DNA of 64,000 nucleotides from Streptomyces calvus (GCF_006782915.1 NZ_VCNP01000043.1:372001-436000); one strand, 5' to 3'. Positions 7,988 to 16,716 are shown, counted from the stretch's first letter. Translations and numbers: made by a program. The notes: generated by a model from the sequence alone, not told the origin.

Positions 7988-9163
7988 ATGCGAACCACCG
8001 TCGGCATCATCGGCGCCGGCCCGGCCGGGCTGCTGCTCGCCCGGCTGCTGCGCGGCGCCGGGATCGACACGGTCGTCCTGGAGGCGCGCGACCGCGCCTA
8101 CGTCGAACAACGGCAGCGGGCCGGGATCCTCGAACAGGGAACGGTGGACGCGCTGCGGGCGGCCGGCGCCGGAGCCCGGATGGACCGCGAGGGACTGCGG
8201 CACGACGGGATCGAACTGCGCTTCGACCGGCGGCGGCACCGCGTCGACTTCCCGGCCCTCACCGGCGGTCGGTCGGTCATGGTCTACGCGCAGACCGAGG
8301 TCTGCAAGGACCTCATCGCCCTCCAGCTCGCCGAGGGCGGCCCGCTGCTCTTCGGCGCCGAGGCGCTGGCCGTCGAGGACGCCGACACCGGCCGCCCGCG
8401 CGTCCGCTTCCGGCACCGGGGCCGCGAGGACGTCCTGGAGTGCGACTACGTGGCCGGCTGCGACGGCTTCCGGGGGGTGTCGCGGACGGCGGTGCCCGCC
8501 GGCGTCGGACAGGTCTTCGAGCGCACGTACCCCTTCGCCTGGCTCGGCATCCTCGCCGACGTACCGCCCTCCCACCACGAACTGGTCTACGCCCGCCACG
8601 ACCGCGGCTTCGCCCTGCTGTCCATGCGCACCCCGTCGGTCTCCCGCCTCTACCTCCAGGTGCCCGAGGGGACGAAGCCCGAGGAGTGGAGCGACGCGGA
8701 CATCTGGCGGGAGCTGGAGCGCCGCTTCGAGACCGACGACGACTGGACCCTGCGCCGCGGCCCCGTCACCCGGAAGTCGGTCACCTCCATGCGGTCCCAC
8801 GTCCACGAGCCGATGCGGTACGGCCGGCTCTTCCTCGCCGGGGACGCCGCCCACATCGTGCCGCCCACCGGCGCCAAGGGACTCAACCTCGCCGTCGGCG
8901 ACGTTGTCACCCTCGCGCGGGCGCTGGCGCACGAGAAGGAGACCGGCTCCGCCGCGCTCCTCGACGCCTACTCCGCGACCTGCCTGCGCCGGGTCTGGCA
9001 GGCCGAACGGTTCTCCCACGACATGACCGGCCTGCTGCACCGCGCCCCGGACGCCACCCCCTTCGAGGACCGCCTCCAGCTCGCCCGCCTGGAACGCCTC
9101 ACCACCTCCCGGGCCGCCGAGACCGACCTCGCCGAGGCCTACACCGGCTTCCCCCTGGACTGA
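7988..9163 (+). CDS. pobA: 4-Hydroxybenzoate 3-monooxygenase
   Basis: Flavoprotein that hydroxylates 4-hydroxybenzoate to protocatechuate using NAD(P)H and O2, feeding the beta-ketoadipate pathway. The 391-aa length is typical. FAD-binding GAGPAG is at residues 9-14, the class A hydroxylase DG motif appears as AGCDGFRG near 157-164, and GDAAHIVPPTGAKGLN near 285-300 is the second FAD motif. The C-terminus AYTGFPLD keeps a tyrosine where the Pseudomonas enzyme has its second active-site tyrosine. ATG 7988 follows GAAGGGA at a proper distance. No pob regulator or pca genes are adjacent, so protocatechuate cleavage must be encoded elsewhere. The 280-bp gap from bldA holds no gene I can see. Confidence 0.9.
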   Translation: MRTTVGIIGAGPAGLLLARLLRGAGIDTVVLEARDRAYVEQRQRAGILEQGTVDALRAAGAGARMDREGLRHDGIELRFDRRRHRVDFPALTGGRSVMVYAQTEVCKDLIALQLAEGGPLLFGAEALAVEDADTGRPRVRFRHRGREDVLECDYVAGCDGFRGVSRTAVPAGVGQVFERTYPFAWLGILADVPPSHHELVYARHDRGFALLSMRTPSVSRLYLQVPEGTKPEEWSDADIWRELERRFETDDDWTLRRGPVTRKSVTSMRSHVHEPMRYGRLFLAGDAAHIVPPTGAKGLNLAVGDVVTLARALAHEKETGSAALLDAYSATCLRRVWQAERFSHDMTGLLHRAPDATPFEDRLQLARLERLTTSRAAETDLAEAYTGFPLD

Positions 9164-9366
9164 GCGGCGCCGTGCCGGTTCCCCGTGGTCGCGGACGGGT
9201 ACCGGGTCGGTCAGGGTTCGGTCCCGACGGCGAGGGGAATCACCGGGCGGCGTAGCGTGTTGCGCAGCACAACGAGGGAAAGATCCTCCCCAAGCATTAG
9301 GGTCATTCCTTTGCCTACCTATTACTCTTGAGCCAAGGCCACACTGTGCGGCCATGGAGGAGTGAA

Positions 9367-10275
9367 ATGAGGAGCAGAAACCCGGTCTTCTCGCGACGGG
9401 GGTTCAGCCGCGACAACGGCTACGCGGGCTTCAACACCGCGCCGCAGGCCGGGGGTCCCGCTGTCGCCACGCAGGGCAACCCGTACGCGCAGCCCACCGG
9501 CAACCCGTACGCGCAGAACCCGTACGCGCAGAACCCTTACGCCCAGCAGGACCAGCAGTACGGCGCACCGCCGCAGGCGCCGGCCGTCGCCGGCCGGATG
9601 ACCATCGACGACGTCATCATGCGCACGGCGAGCACGCTCGGTGTGCTGGTCCTCACCGCCGCGCTCTCCTGGGCGCTGCTGCCGGTCGACGACGCCAACA
9701 TCAACCGGTCCTACGGCATCGGTATCGGCGCCGCGCTGATCGGCATGGTGCTGGCGCTCGTGCAGTCCTTCAAGCGCAAGGCCTCGCCGGCGCTGATCCT
9801 GACGTACGCGGCGTTCGAGGGTGTCTTCCTCGGCGTCATCTCCAGCATCGTTGACAACCGCATCGCCGACGGTGCGGCCATGCAGGCGGTGCTCGGCACC
9901 ATGGCGGTCTTCGCCGGTGTGCTGGTGGCGTACAAGGCGGGCTGGATCCGCGTCAACCGCCGCTTCTACGGCTTCGTCATGGCGGCGGCGCTCGGCTTCA
10001 TCCTGCTGATGGCCGTGAACCTGCTGTTCGCGGTGTTCGGCGGCGGTGACGGCCTCGGCTTCCGCAGCGGAGCGCTCGGCGTCGTCTTCGGCGTCGTCGG
10101 CATCATCCTCGGTGCCTGCTTCCTCGCCCTGGACTTCAAGCAGGTCGAGGACGGCATCGCCTACGGTGCCCCGCGCGAGGAGGCCTGGTTCGCCGCCTTC
10201 GGCCTCACGCTGACGCTGGTGTGGATCTACCTGGAGTTCCTGCGCCTCATCTCGATCCTCAACAGCAACGACTAG
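9367..10275 (+). CDS. Bax inhibitor-1 / YccA-like membrane protein
   Basis: 302-aa membrane protein. Residues 20-75 form a soluble, Pro/Tyr/Gln-rich N-terminal tail with four NPYAQ pentapeptides, typical of actinobacterial membrane proteins. The remainder has about seven hydrophobic segments, starting near TLGVLVLTAALSWALLPV and ending with LTLTLVWIYLEFLRL, with the family's short loops between. ATG 9367 is chosen because GGAGG sits 7 nt upstream; an in-frame ATG at 9328 would begin inside the promoter region. Bacterial relatives are calcium-leak channels or modulators of membrane protease activity; function in Streptomyces is not established. Ended by a strong hairpin at 10306. Confidence 0.85.
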   Translation: MRSRNPVFSRRGFSRDNGYAGFNTAPQAGGPAVATQGNPYAQPTGNPYAQNPYAQNPYAQQDQQYGAPPQAPAVAGRMTIDDVIMRTASTLGVLVLTAALSWALLPVDDANINRSYGIGIGAALIGMVLALVQSFKRKASPALILTYAAFEGVFLGVISSIVDNRIADGAAMQAVLGTMAVFAGVLVAYKAGWIRVNRRFYGFVMAAALGFILLMAVNLLFAVFGGGDGLGFRSGALGVVFGVVGIILGACFLALDFKQVEDGIAYGAPREEAWFAAFGLTLTLVWIYLEFLRLISILNSND

Positions 10276-10305
10276 CGGCCGGTCCGGCATCCGCCGCACC
10301 GACCA

Positions 10306-10334
10306 GGGCCCCGGGGTGGTTCACCCCGGGGCCC
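10306..10334 (+). terminator. Terminator after the Bax-inhibitor-like gene
   Basis: GGGCCCCGGGGTG (10306-10318) and CACCCCGGGGCCC (10322-10334) make a perfect 13-bp stem with a 3-nt loop GTT, 30 bp after the stop codon. Confidence 0.85.
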
Positions 10335-10360
10335 TTCGTCGTGTCACGGCGCGCCAGCGC

Positions 10361-10536
10361 CTGTCGTTTGGATCATGTCGGTTTCGCGGGGCGTGGCACG
10401 CACATCTGCTGCGTTGTCGTCGGTTGTCGACGCTCCGCGTCGCCGCCCTCCTCCGCCTTGCAGCTGCACGCACCACGCCCCGCTCGGGTGGGCTGAGAAG
10501 CGCTGCGTCTCCCAGCCGACCTGATCCAAACGACAG
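10361..10536. mobile_element. MITE-like element with 21-bp terminal inverted repeats
   Basis: CTGTCGTTTGGATCATGTCG at 10361 is repeated in inverted form, ending at 10536, with 20 of 21 positions matching. Inside these termini a second, perfect inverted repeat GCGGGGCGTGG (10386-10396) / CCACGCCCCGC (10473-10483) is present, so the whole 176-bp unit can fold back on itself. It has no coding capacity. Terminal repeats, small size and internal folding are what is expected of a non-autonomous transposable element. The right end stops 4 bp before the stop codon of the neighbouring DUF4287 gene. I see no clear target-site duplication and no second copy in this window. Confidence 0.65.
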
Positions 10537-10539
10537 ACC

Positions 10540-10770
10540 CTAGAGAAGCTTGCGCGCGGCCCTCCTCAGGTCGTACTCGTGGACGATCGCCTTGGCATGG
10601 CCGTACGCGAGGTCGTACTCGTGACGGAGCCAGCTGACCTTCTCCTCGAAGCGGAAGAGCGACGGGCCCTCTTCGACGGTGCGCAGCCAGTCGGAGATCT
10701 CACGACCGGTGCAGTAGGGGATGCGGGCGAGCAGGTTGCGATGGGTCTCTGCGGAGAAGACTTGGGACAT
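10540..10770 (-). CDS. DUF4287-like small protein
   Basis: 76-aa soluble protein beginning MSQVFSAETHRNLLARIP, with the C-terminal signature HAKAIVHEYDLRRAARKLL that I associate with DUF4287 proteins. Start ATG 10770 has GGAGG 6 nt upstream. Its stop codon directly abuts the end of the inverted-repeat element, so the 3' end may have been altered by that insertion, although the C-terminal signature looks complete. No function is known. An alternative is that the element supplies its transcription terminator. Confidence 0.75.
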   Translation of the reverse strand: MSQVFSAETHRNLLARIPYCTGREISDWLRTVEEGPSLFRFEEKVSWLRHEYDLAYGHAKAIVHEYDLRRAARKLL

Positions 10771-10835
10771 CGGCGCCTCCGGACGTATGGGATGTAAGCC
10801 GGTCCTTCAGGTCACGGTGCCTGAGCGTTCGCCCG

Positions 10836-10866
10836 TTGGCAACAGTCCTGCCGCGCCGCGTACGCT
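10836..10866 (+). promoter_or_regulatory. Promoter for a leaderless transcript
   Basis: TTGGCA (10836-10841) and TACGCT (10861-10866) are separated by 19 bp. The GTG start of the next gene lies 6 nt after the -10, so the mRNA would begin at or next to the start codon. Confidence 0.5.
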
Positions 10867-10872
10867 CGCCGC

Positions 10873-11184
10873 GTGGTTGATACGACGCCCTTCACCCGTG
10901 CCGTGGATCATTTCGCCGACCGTCTGCGGGCCGCGCCGCAGAGCCGGCTGCAACGGGGCGGAGCAGCCGAGGCGCTGGCGCTGGCCAGGGAGCTGGCCCG
11001 GCGCACCCAGCTCGTCGAGGAACCGGGCACCGAGCCGCGGGAGATGCCGGACGCGGGAATGTTCGCCGCCGCCGACCAGATCACCGTCGCCGGCCACGAC
11101 CTGGCCCTCGTACTGAAGGACGACGACGAGGTGGCGGAAGCGGTACGGCTGGTGGAGCAGGCACGCGAACGCGCCGGGGTCTAG
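10873..11184 (+). CDS. Conserved small hypothetical protein
   Basis: 103-aa acidic, helical protein of unknown function. It starts at GTG 10873 with no ribosome-binding site; a -10-like TACGCT just upstream implies leaderless expression. The sequence is mostly amphipathic helix (residues 5-50) followed by FAAADQITVAGHDLALVL and a helical end. No cysteines, membrane segments or catalytic motif. It stands alone between two minus-strand genes. Codon usage with strong third-position GC supports it being a real gene. Confidence 0.7.
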   Translation: MVDTTPFTRAVDHFADRLRAAPQSRLQRGGAAEALALARELARRTQLVEEPGTEPREMPDAGMFAAADQITVAGHDLALVLKDDDEVAEAVRLVEQARERAGV

Positions 11185-11221
11185 ACCCCCGGCGGCCTGC
11201 GCGGCCCGCGACGGTGCGGCG

Positions 11222-11992
11222 TCAGAGGGACGCGATGACGCGGTCCGCCAGGATGTAGACGTTCTCCTCGCCGCAGCAGAAGGTCAGCGTGTACGCGCCC
11301 GAGATGCCGGAGCCGCCCAGCAGGAACGGGATCTCGCCCTCGCGCAGGGCGGCCGCCAGCCGCTCCGCGGTCTCGCGGTGGCCCGGCGTCATGCACAGGG
11401 TCGTGCCGTCGGCGAAGACGTAGACGTCCAGGGTGCCCAGCGGGCCCGGGCGGACGTCGGTCAGCTCGGTACGGGACTCGGCCAGCTCCTCCAGAGCGGC
11501 CACGGTGCGCTCGTGGTCGTTCGCGACCGGCGAGGAGTGGGGCACGAAGTCCGGGTGCGAGGGGTGGCGGCGGCGGGCCGCGGCCAGCTCCGGGGAGTCA
11601 CCGGCGTAGTCCTCCGGCTCGGCGCCGTACTCGGTGACCGGCTCCAGACCGACGAAATCGGCCTGCCGGGGCAGGAACAGCTCGCTGTCGGCCAGACCCA
11701 GCAGGGACGGCGCGTCGGAGGCGTCACGGGCCTCCTGGGCGGCCCAGAAGGCACGCGCCTCGGCGAGCTCGCGCTCCCGTTCCTCGGCGAGGGCCTCCGC
11801 GACGGCGGCACGTATCTCGTCGGTGTCGGCGGAGCGGGCGGCCGGCACCCGCGCGGTGGCGCGGCTCCCGGACAGCTCCGTGTGCAGGGCCGCGACCTGT
11901 CGGCGCAGCACCACGATGCTGCGCAGCACAGCGACGCCCACGGCGCCGGTGGCGGCCGTGGTGATCAGCAGGGCGATCGGCATGGCGCTCAC
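11222..11992 (-). CDS. Membrane-anchored hypothetical protein
   Basis: 256-aa protein with one N-terminal hydrophobic segment (PIALLITTAATGAVGVAVLR, residues 5-24) followed by a short coiled region (LRRQVAALHTEL), an acidic Ala/Glu-rich stretch, and a globular C-terminal domain with GTLDVYVFADGTTLCMTPGH and LTFCCGEENVYILADRVIASL. The anchor could be an uncleaved signal. Actinobacterial relatives are, as far as I recall, uncharacterised. The C-terminal pair of cysteines in FCCGEE is notable. Start ATG 11992 is plausible; MPIALL three residues later is an alternative. Confidence 0.7.
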   Translation of the reverse strand: MSAMPIALLITTAATGAVGVAVLRSIVVLRRQVAALHTELSGSRATARVPAARSADTDEIRAAVAEALAEERERELAEARAFWAAQEARDASDAPSLLGLADSELFLPRQADFVGLEPVTEYGAEPEDYAGDSPELAAARRRHPSHPDFVPHSSPVANDHERTVAALEELAESRTELTDVRPGPLGTLDVYVFADGTTLCMTPGHRETAERLAAALREGEIPFLLGGSGISGAYTLTFCCGEENVYILADRVIASL

Positions 11993-12188
11993 TGACGTAC
12001 TCCCGGTTCAAAGTCGACCCCCGACTTCCTACATCAGCTTGAAGGGCGGACTAACCATCTGTCAGTGCGTAACGTCACGAAACGGACAGGGGTTTCCGTG
12101 GGGTCGCGCTACAGGTGTGATCCTGACCTGCGTCGATCCCCGGCGAACGAGGGATAGGTCACATCCTGGGCGAGATTGGATCACAAAA

Positions 12189-12224
12189 CGGCCCGGGCCC
12201 CCGAGTCTCCGGGGTCCCGGGCCG
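12189..12224 (-). terminator. Terminator after the thiolase gene
   Basis: CGGCCCGGG (12189-12197) pairs with CCCGGGCCG (12216-12224), extended inward by CCCC/GGGG after one mismatch. It lies 41 bp beyond the thiolase stop on the minus strand. Confidence 0.65.
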
Positions 12225-12264
12225 CCGTGTCACGGACGGTGCCGCACCGGCTACGGCGGGGTGG

Positions 12265-13485
12265 TCAGCTGAGCCGCTCGATCACCATCGCCATGCCCTG
12301 GCCGCCGCCGACGCACATGGTCTCCAGACCGAACTGCTTGTCGTGGAACTGGAGGGAGTTGATGAGCGTGGTGGTGATGCGCGCACCCGTCATGCCGAAG
12401 GGGTGGCCGACGGCGATGGCGCCGCCGTTGACGTTCAGCTTCTCCAGCGGGATGCCGAGGTCGCGGTAGGAGGGGATCACCTGCGCGGCGAACGCCTCGT
12501 TGATCTCGACCAGGTCGATGTCGTCGATGGTGAGACCGGCACGGCGCAGCGCCTGCTTCGACGCCTCGACCGGGCCGAGGCCCATGATCTCCGGGGAGAG
12601 GCCGGAGACGCCGGTGGAGACGATCCGGGCGAGGGGCGTCAGGCCCAGCTCGCGGGCCTTGGTGTCGCTCATGACGACGAGCGCGGCGGCGCCGTCGTTG
12701 AGCGGGCAGCAGTTGCCGGCGGTGACCAGGCCGTCGGGGCGGAACACCGGCTTCAGGCCGGCGACGCCCTCCATGGTGACGCCGGCGCGGGGGCCGTCGT
12801 CCTTGCTGATCACCGTGCCGTCGGGGAGCGTCACCGGGGTGATCTCGCGCTCCCAGAAGCCGTTCTTGATGGCCTCCTCGGCGAGGTTCTGCGAGCGGAC
12901 GCCGAACTCGTCCATGTCCTGCCGGGTGACGCCCTTGGCGCGCGCCAGGTTCTCCGCGGTCTGGCCCATCGCGATGTACGGGTCGGGCAGCAGGCCGTCC
13001 TCGCGCGGGTCGTGCCAGGAGGCGCCCTCTGACTCGGCGACGGCGGCGGTACGGGCCTCGGCCTCGGCGAACAGCGGGTTGCGCGTGTCCGGGAGGCTGT
13101 CGGAGTTGCCCTTGGTGAAGCGGGAGACCGTCTCGACGCCGGCCGAGATGAAGACGTCGCCCTCGCCCGCCTTGATGGCGTGCAGCGCCATGCGGGAGGT
13201 CTGCAGCGAGGACGAGCAGTAGCGGGTGACGGTGCAGCCGGGGAGGTGGTCCATGCCCATCTGCACGGCCACGATGCGGCCCAGGTTGTTGCCCTGCTCG
13301 CCGCCGGGCAGGCCGCAGCCGAGCATCAGGTCGTCGATGTCCTTCGGGTCCAGCTCGGGGACCTTGGCGAGGGCGGCCTGGATGATCGTGGCGGTCAGGT
13401 CGTCCGGACGCAGGTCCTTCAGGGAGCCCTTGAAGGCACGGCCGATGGGGGAGCGGGCGGCAGAGACGATCACGGCTTCGGGCAT
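12265..13485 (-). CDS. Thiolase (acetyl-CoA acyltransferase)
   Basis: Catalyses CoA-dependent cleavage of 3-ketoacyl-CoA, or the reverse Claisen condensation of acetyl-CoA. The 406-aa protein has the active-site nucleophile Cys90 in RYCSSSLQ, the conserved NGGAIAVGHPFGMTGAR with catalytic His, and the second catalytic Cys in CVGGGQGMAM. ATG 13485 is preferred to GTG 13488 because GGAG lies 5 nt from the ATG. It stands alone, without the beta-oxidation multifunctional protein that fadA partners usually have. A TetR-operator-like sequence sits about 150 bp upstream. Whether it works in fatty-acid degradation or in acetoacetyl-CoA formation cannot be decided from the sequence. Confidence 0.92.
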   Translation of the reverse strand: MPEAVIVSAARSPIGRAFKGSLKDLRPDDLTATIIQAALAKVPELDPKDIDDLMLGCGLPGGEQGNNLGRIVAVQMGMDHLPGCTVTRYCSSSLQTSRMALHAIKAGEGDVFISAGVETVSRFTKGNSDSLPDTRNPLFAEAEARTAAVAESEGASWHDPREDGLLPDPYIAMGQTAENLARAKGVTRQDMDEFGVRSQNLAEEAIKNGFWEREITPVTLPDGTVISKDDGPRAGVTMEGVAGLKPVFRPDGLVTAGNCCPLNDGAAALVVMSDTKARELGLTPLARIVSTGVSGLSPEIMGLGPVEASKQALRRAGLTIDDIDLVEINEAFAAQVIPSYRDLGIPLEKLNVNGGAIAVGHPFGMTGARITTTLINSLQFHDKQFGLETMCVGGGQGMAMVIERLS

Positions 13486-13632
13486 CACGGCTCCAGAGGG
13501 AAGGGGCGGCGCGTAGCGCCTCGCTGGAAGGGGGTGGTGGCATACCGGGTGGTTGGTGCGGGGCTGCTTGGGAAGTTACCCGTACGTATGCGCGCGGTCA
13601 CGCGTGTCGCGGTGTGACATGGGCCGCAACTG

Positions 13633-13646
13633 TCTAAGCGCTTGCT
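13633..13646. promoter_or_regulatory. Possible TetR-family operator upstream of the thiolase
   Basis: TCTAAGCGCTTGCT contains the perfect 8-bp palindrome AAGCGCTT and a full half-site AAGCAAGC on the minus strand. Operators of this form (A-n-CAAG-nn-CTTG-n-T) are used by KstR2-like and other actinobacterial acyl-CoA-pathway repressors; two positions deviate. Confidence 0.35.
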
Positions 13647-13756
13647 TGGTCGGCGGGCGCGCGTCGCGGCCGGTTGCCGTTGCAGGAACCGGCAGCCGGC
13701 GGCCGGCAATCCGCGGCTGCGTACGCCGGCCGGCGGGCGGCGCCCGGCCGGCGTCG

Positions 13757-14785
13757 CTACGTCGGTGGCGCGACCGGCTCCGCCTCCGGGACCCGGCGCC
13801 GGCGCCGCCGCTTCAGCAGGGCCCAGGGACCCCACGGCCCCCGCGCGCCCGTCGGCATCGCCGCCGCGACCTCCGTGCCCGCCTCCGACGCCGCCTCCGC
13901 CGCCGCCCGCGCCACCGGCAGGAACCCCTCGCGGCGGGCCGCGTCCGGCCGCTCCTCCTCCGCCGGCCACAGCCCCAGCGCCGCGCAGACCGTCGGCAGC
14001 ACCGCCATCGCGGCCGTCGCGTAGCCCTCGACCGACGGGTGGTAGCTGTCGGGGCCGAACAGTTCGCGCGGGTTCGCGGCGAACTCCGGGCCCAGCAGGT
14101 CGCCCAGCGACACCGTGCGCCCGCCCTGCTCGACCACGCCGATGGTCTGGGCCGCCGCCAGCTGCCGGGAGGCGCGGCGGGCCAGCCAGCGCAGCGGCTG
14201 GCGCACCGGCTCGATGGTGCCGAGGTCCGGGCAGGTGCCGACGACCACCTCCGCGCCGGCCGTCCGCAGCCGGCGCACCGCCGAGGCCAGATGGCGCACG
14301 GAACGGGTGGGCGGCATCCGATGGGTGACGTCGTTGGCGCCGATCATGATCACGCAGATGTCGGGGACCCGGGACGGGTCGGCCAGCGCCAGGGCCACCT
14401 GCCGGTCCAGGTCGTCCGAGCGGGCCCCCGGCGCCGCCACCGTGCTCAGCCCCACCGGGCGTTCCGCGACCGCCGCGACGCCCGACGCCAGCAGCGCGCC
14501 CGGCGTCTGCCCCGCCCGGTGCACGCCCTGGCCGGCGGCCGTGGAGTCGCCCAGCATGGTCAGCCGCAGCGCCGGCTCGCCGGGCACCGTGTAGGCCGCG
14601 CCGTACAGCCCGTCCGCGTTCGGTACGTGCGGTGTCGCGCCGTTGCCCACGCGGCGCCGCGCCAGCCGCGCCTCCGCCAGTAGCAGGCCCACGGTGGCCG
14701 CGCCCGCCAGGCCGATGCCCCCGCCGCCGTATGCCGCGCCGGCCGCGATCCGCCGGGCCACCCTCGCCCTCGACATGTTGGTCAT
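13757..14785 (-). CDS. SGNH/GDSL-family hydrolase, membrane-anchored or secreted
   Basis: About 342 aa. An N-terminal hydrophobic segment (residues 16-37, AAYGGGGIGLAGAATVGLLLAE region) follows a basic start, so the enzyme faces outward as anchored or exported protein. Block I is MLGDSTAAGQG with nucleophile Ser81; block III is IMIGANDVTHRMPP; block V is GPDSYHPSVEGYA with the Asp-x-x-His pair. These complete the SGNH set, so an active esterase or lipase is expected. The C-terminal 80 residues are Ala/Arg/Pro-rich. ATG 14785 is used because GGAGG is about 11 nt upstream; a GTG at 14797 overlaps that site. Substrate unknown. Confidence 0.87.
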   Translation of the reverse strand: MTNMSRARVARRIAAGAAYGGGGIGLAGAATVGLLLAEARLARRRVGNGATPHVPNADGLYGAAYTVPGEPALRLTMLGDSTAAGQGVHRAGQTPGALLASGVAAVAERPVGLSTVAAPGARSDDLDRQVALALADPSRVPDICVIMIGANDVTHRMPPTRSVRHLASAVRRLRTAGAEVVVGTCPDLGTIEPVRQPLRWLARRASRQLAAAQTIGVVEQGGRTVSLGDLLGPEFAANPRELFGPDSYHPSVEGYATAAMAVLPTVCAALGLWPAEEERPDAARREGFLPVARAAAEAASEAGTEVAAAMPTGARGPWGPWALLKRRRRRRVPEAEPVAPPT

Positions 14786-14948
14786 GCCCGCCGCCACCTC
14801 CTCGAGCCGTACACCCAGTGCTTGCCCCGTACGGACCGTGCTCCAATCCCCACAGCGCGTGAACGGGGCGACGGGGCTCGGCGGGCGAAAGGGCCTAGGC
14901 TGGCCTGACCACTAGGACCACACCTTTTGCAAGCATCCGGAGACAACG

Positions 14949-16337
14949 GTGCAATTCCACGACTCGATGATCAGCCTCGTCGGCAACACCCCGCTGGTGC
15001 GGCTCAACAGCGTGACCAAGGGCATCAGGGCGACCGTCCTGGCCAAGGTGGAGTACTTCAACCCGGGCGGCTCCGTGAAGGACCGCATCGCCCTGCGCAT
15101 GATCGAGGCGGCCGAGCGGAGCGGTGAGCTGAAGCCGGGCGGCACCATCGTCGAGCCGACGAGCGGCAACACCGGGGTCGGGCTCGCGATCGTGGCGCAG
15201 CAGAAGGGCTACAAGTGCATCTTCGTGTGCCCGGACAAGGTGTCCACGGACAAGATCAACGTGCTGCGGGCGTACGGCGCCGAGGTCGTCGTCTGCCCGA
15301 CCGCCGTGGCGCCCGAGCACCCCGACTCCTACTACAACGTCTCCGACCGGCTGGTGCGTGAGACGCCGGGGGCGTGGAAGCCGGACCAGTACTCCAACCC
15401 CAACAACCCCCTCTCCCACTACCACTCCACCGGCCCCGAGCTGTGGGAGCAGACGGAGGGGAGGATCACCCACTTCGTGGCCGGCGTCGGCACCGGCGGC
15501 ACCATCTCCGGGACCGGGCGCTACCTGAAGGAGGCCAGCGACGGCCGGGTGCAGGTCGTCGGCGCCGACCCCGAGGGGTCCGTGTACTCCGGCGGCTCCG
15601 GGCGGCCCTACCTCGTGGAGGGCGTCGGCGAGGACTTCTGGCCGACCGCCTACGACCGGACCGTCGCGGACGAGATCGTCGCCGTCTCCGACAAGGACTC
15701 CTTCCAGATGACCCGCCGCCTCGCCAAGGAGGAGGGCCTGCTGGTCGGCGGCTCCTGCGGCATGGCGGTCGTGGCGGCGCTGCGGGTGGCCGAACGGCTC
15801 GGCGAGGACGACGTCGTGGTGGTGCTGCTGCCGGACAGCGGCCGCGGCTACCTCAGCAAGATCTTCAACGACGAGTGGATGGCCGACTACGGCTTCCTGG
15901 AGGACGCGGGCCCCAGCGCGCGCGTCGGCGACGTCCTCCAGGACAAGGCGGGCGGCTCCATGCCGTCCCTCGTCCACATGCACCCCGACGAGACAGTCGG
16001 CCAGGCCATCGAGGTGCTGCGCGAGTACGGCGTCTCGCAGATGCCGGTGGTCAAGCCGGGCGCGGGACACCCGGACGTGATGGCCGCCGAGGTCGTCGGC
16101 TCCGTGGTGGAGCGGGAACTGCTGGACGCGCTGTTCAGCAGGAGCGCCTCGCTCGACGACCCGCTGGAGAAGCACATGTCCGCGCCGCTGCCGCAGGTCG
16201 GCTCCGGCGAGCCCGTGGCCGACCTGATGGCCGTCCTCGGCAAGGCGGACGCGGCGATCGTCCTCGTCGAGGGCAAGCCGACCGGGGTGGTCAGCCGCCA
16301 GGACCTGCTGTCCTTCCTGGCCCGCACCGGGAAGTGA
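14949..16337 (+). CDS. cbs: Cystathionine beta-synthase
   Basis: PLP enzyme joining homocysteine and serine to cystathionine, first step of reverse transsulfuration to cysteine. The 462-aa protein has the PLP lysine Lys44 in NPGGSVKDR, the substrate loop PTSGNTGVG, the phosphate-binding GTGGTISG, and two C-terminal CBS domains (residues about 335-460; VSQMPVVKPG and TGVVSRQDLLSFL) that bind adenosyl ligands in eukaryotic relatives. The CBS pair separates it from plain cysteine synthases. GTG 14949 follows GGAGA by 6 nt. Transcribed alone and divergent from the SGNH hydrolase. A serine-using cysteine synthase with CBS domains is a less likely alternative. Confidence 0.9.
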   Translation: MQFHDSMISLVGNTPLVRLNSVTKGIRATVLAKVEYFNPGGSVKDRIALRMIEAAERSGELKPGGTIVEPTSGNTGVGLAIVAQQKGYKCIFVCPDKVSTDKINVLRAYGAEVVVCPTAVAPEHPDSYYNVSDRLVRETPGAWKPDQYSNPNNPLSHYHSTGPELWEQTEGRITHFVAGVGTGGTISGTGRYLKEASDGRVQVVGADPEGSVYSGGSGRPYLVEGVGEDFWPTAYDRTVADEIVAVSDKDSFQMTRRLAKEEGLLVGGSCGMAVVAALRVAERLGEDDVVVVLLPDSGRGYLSKIFNDEWMADYGFLEDAGPSARVGDVLQDKAGGSMPSLVHMHPDETVGQAIEVLREYGVSQMPVVKPGAGHPDVMAAEVVGSVVERELLDALFSRSASLDDPLEKHMSAPLPQVGSGEPVADLMAVLGKADAAIVLVEGKPTGVVSRQDLLSFLARTGK

Positions 16338-16716
16338 CGGACCGTCCGGAGGAACCAGAGGTGAACGGGGCCTGAACGCCCGGGTGTCAGGGCGTCCGCG
16401 ATCTTCGTGATCTTCGTGGACTTCGCGGAAGTGGTACGAGGGTGTCACGTCCGCGCAGCACTCGCTTAACACGGCTCCGGCACATTGGTGGGTGTCGGCA
16501 GGGCGGGAGCGGCTCCCCGCCCGGGCCGGCGCCCGAACGGCGTCGAAGGACCTCCGGAGCGGCTCCCGGACCTCCATGGACGCCAGGGACGCGTGGCCCG
16601 GCTCCGGCCCGGCCCGCGTCCCCCGCGGGGACCGCCGTCGTCCCGCCCCCCGGCAACGGGGGTGCGGCGGTCCCCGCGCATCACGTCACCGTCGGCCCGG
16701 ACACGTCGCCCGGATG
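16338..16716. other. Intergenic region without a recognised gene
   Basis: 379 bp between the converging cbs and regulator genes. Near its start are a 9-bp direct repeat (GATCTTCGT twice, 16400-16417) and an inverted repeat TCCGCGA (16395-16401) / TCGCGGA (16423-16429) that may act as a weak terminator. The remainder is GC-rich with open frames in many phases but no ribosome-binding site or conserved motif. Confidence 0.4.
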
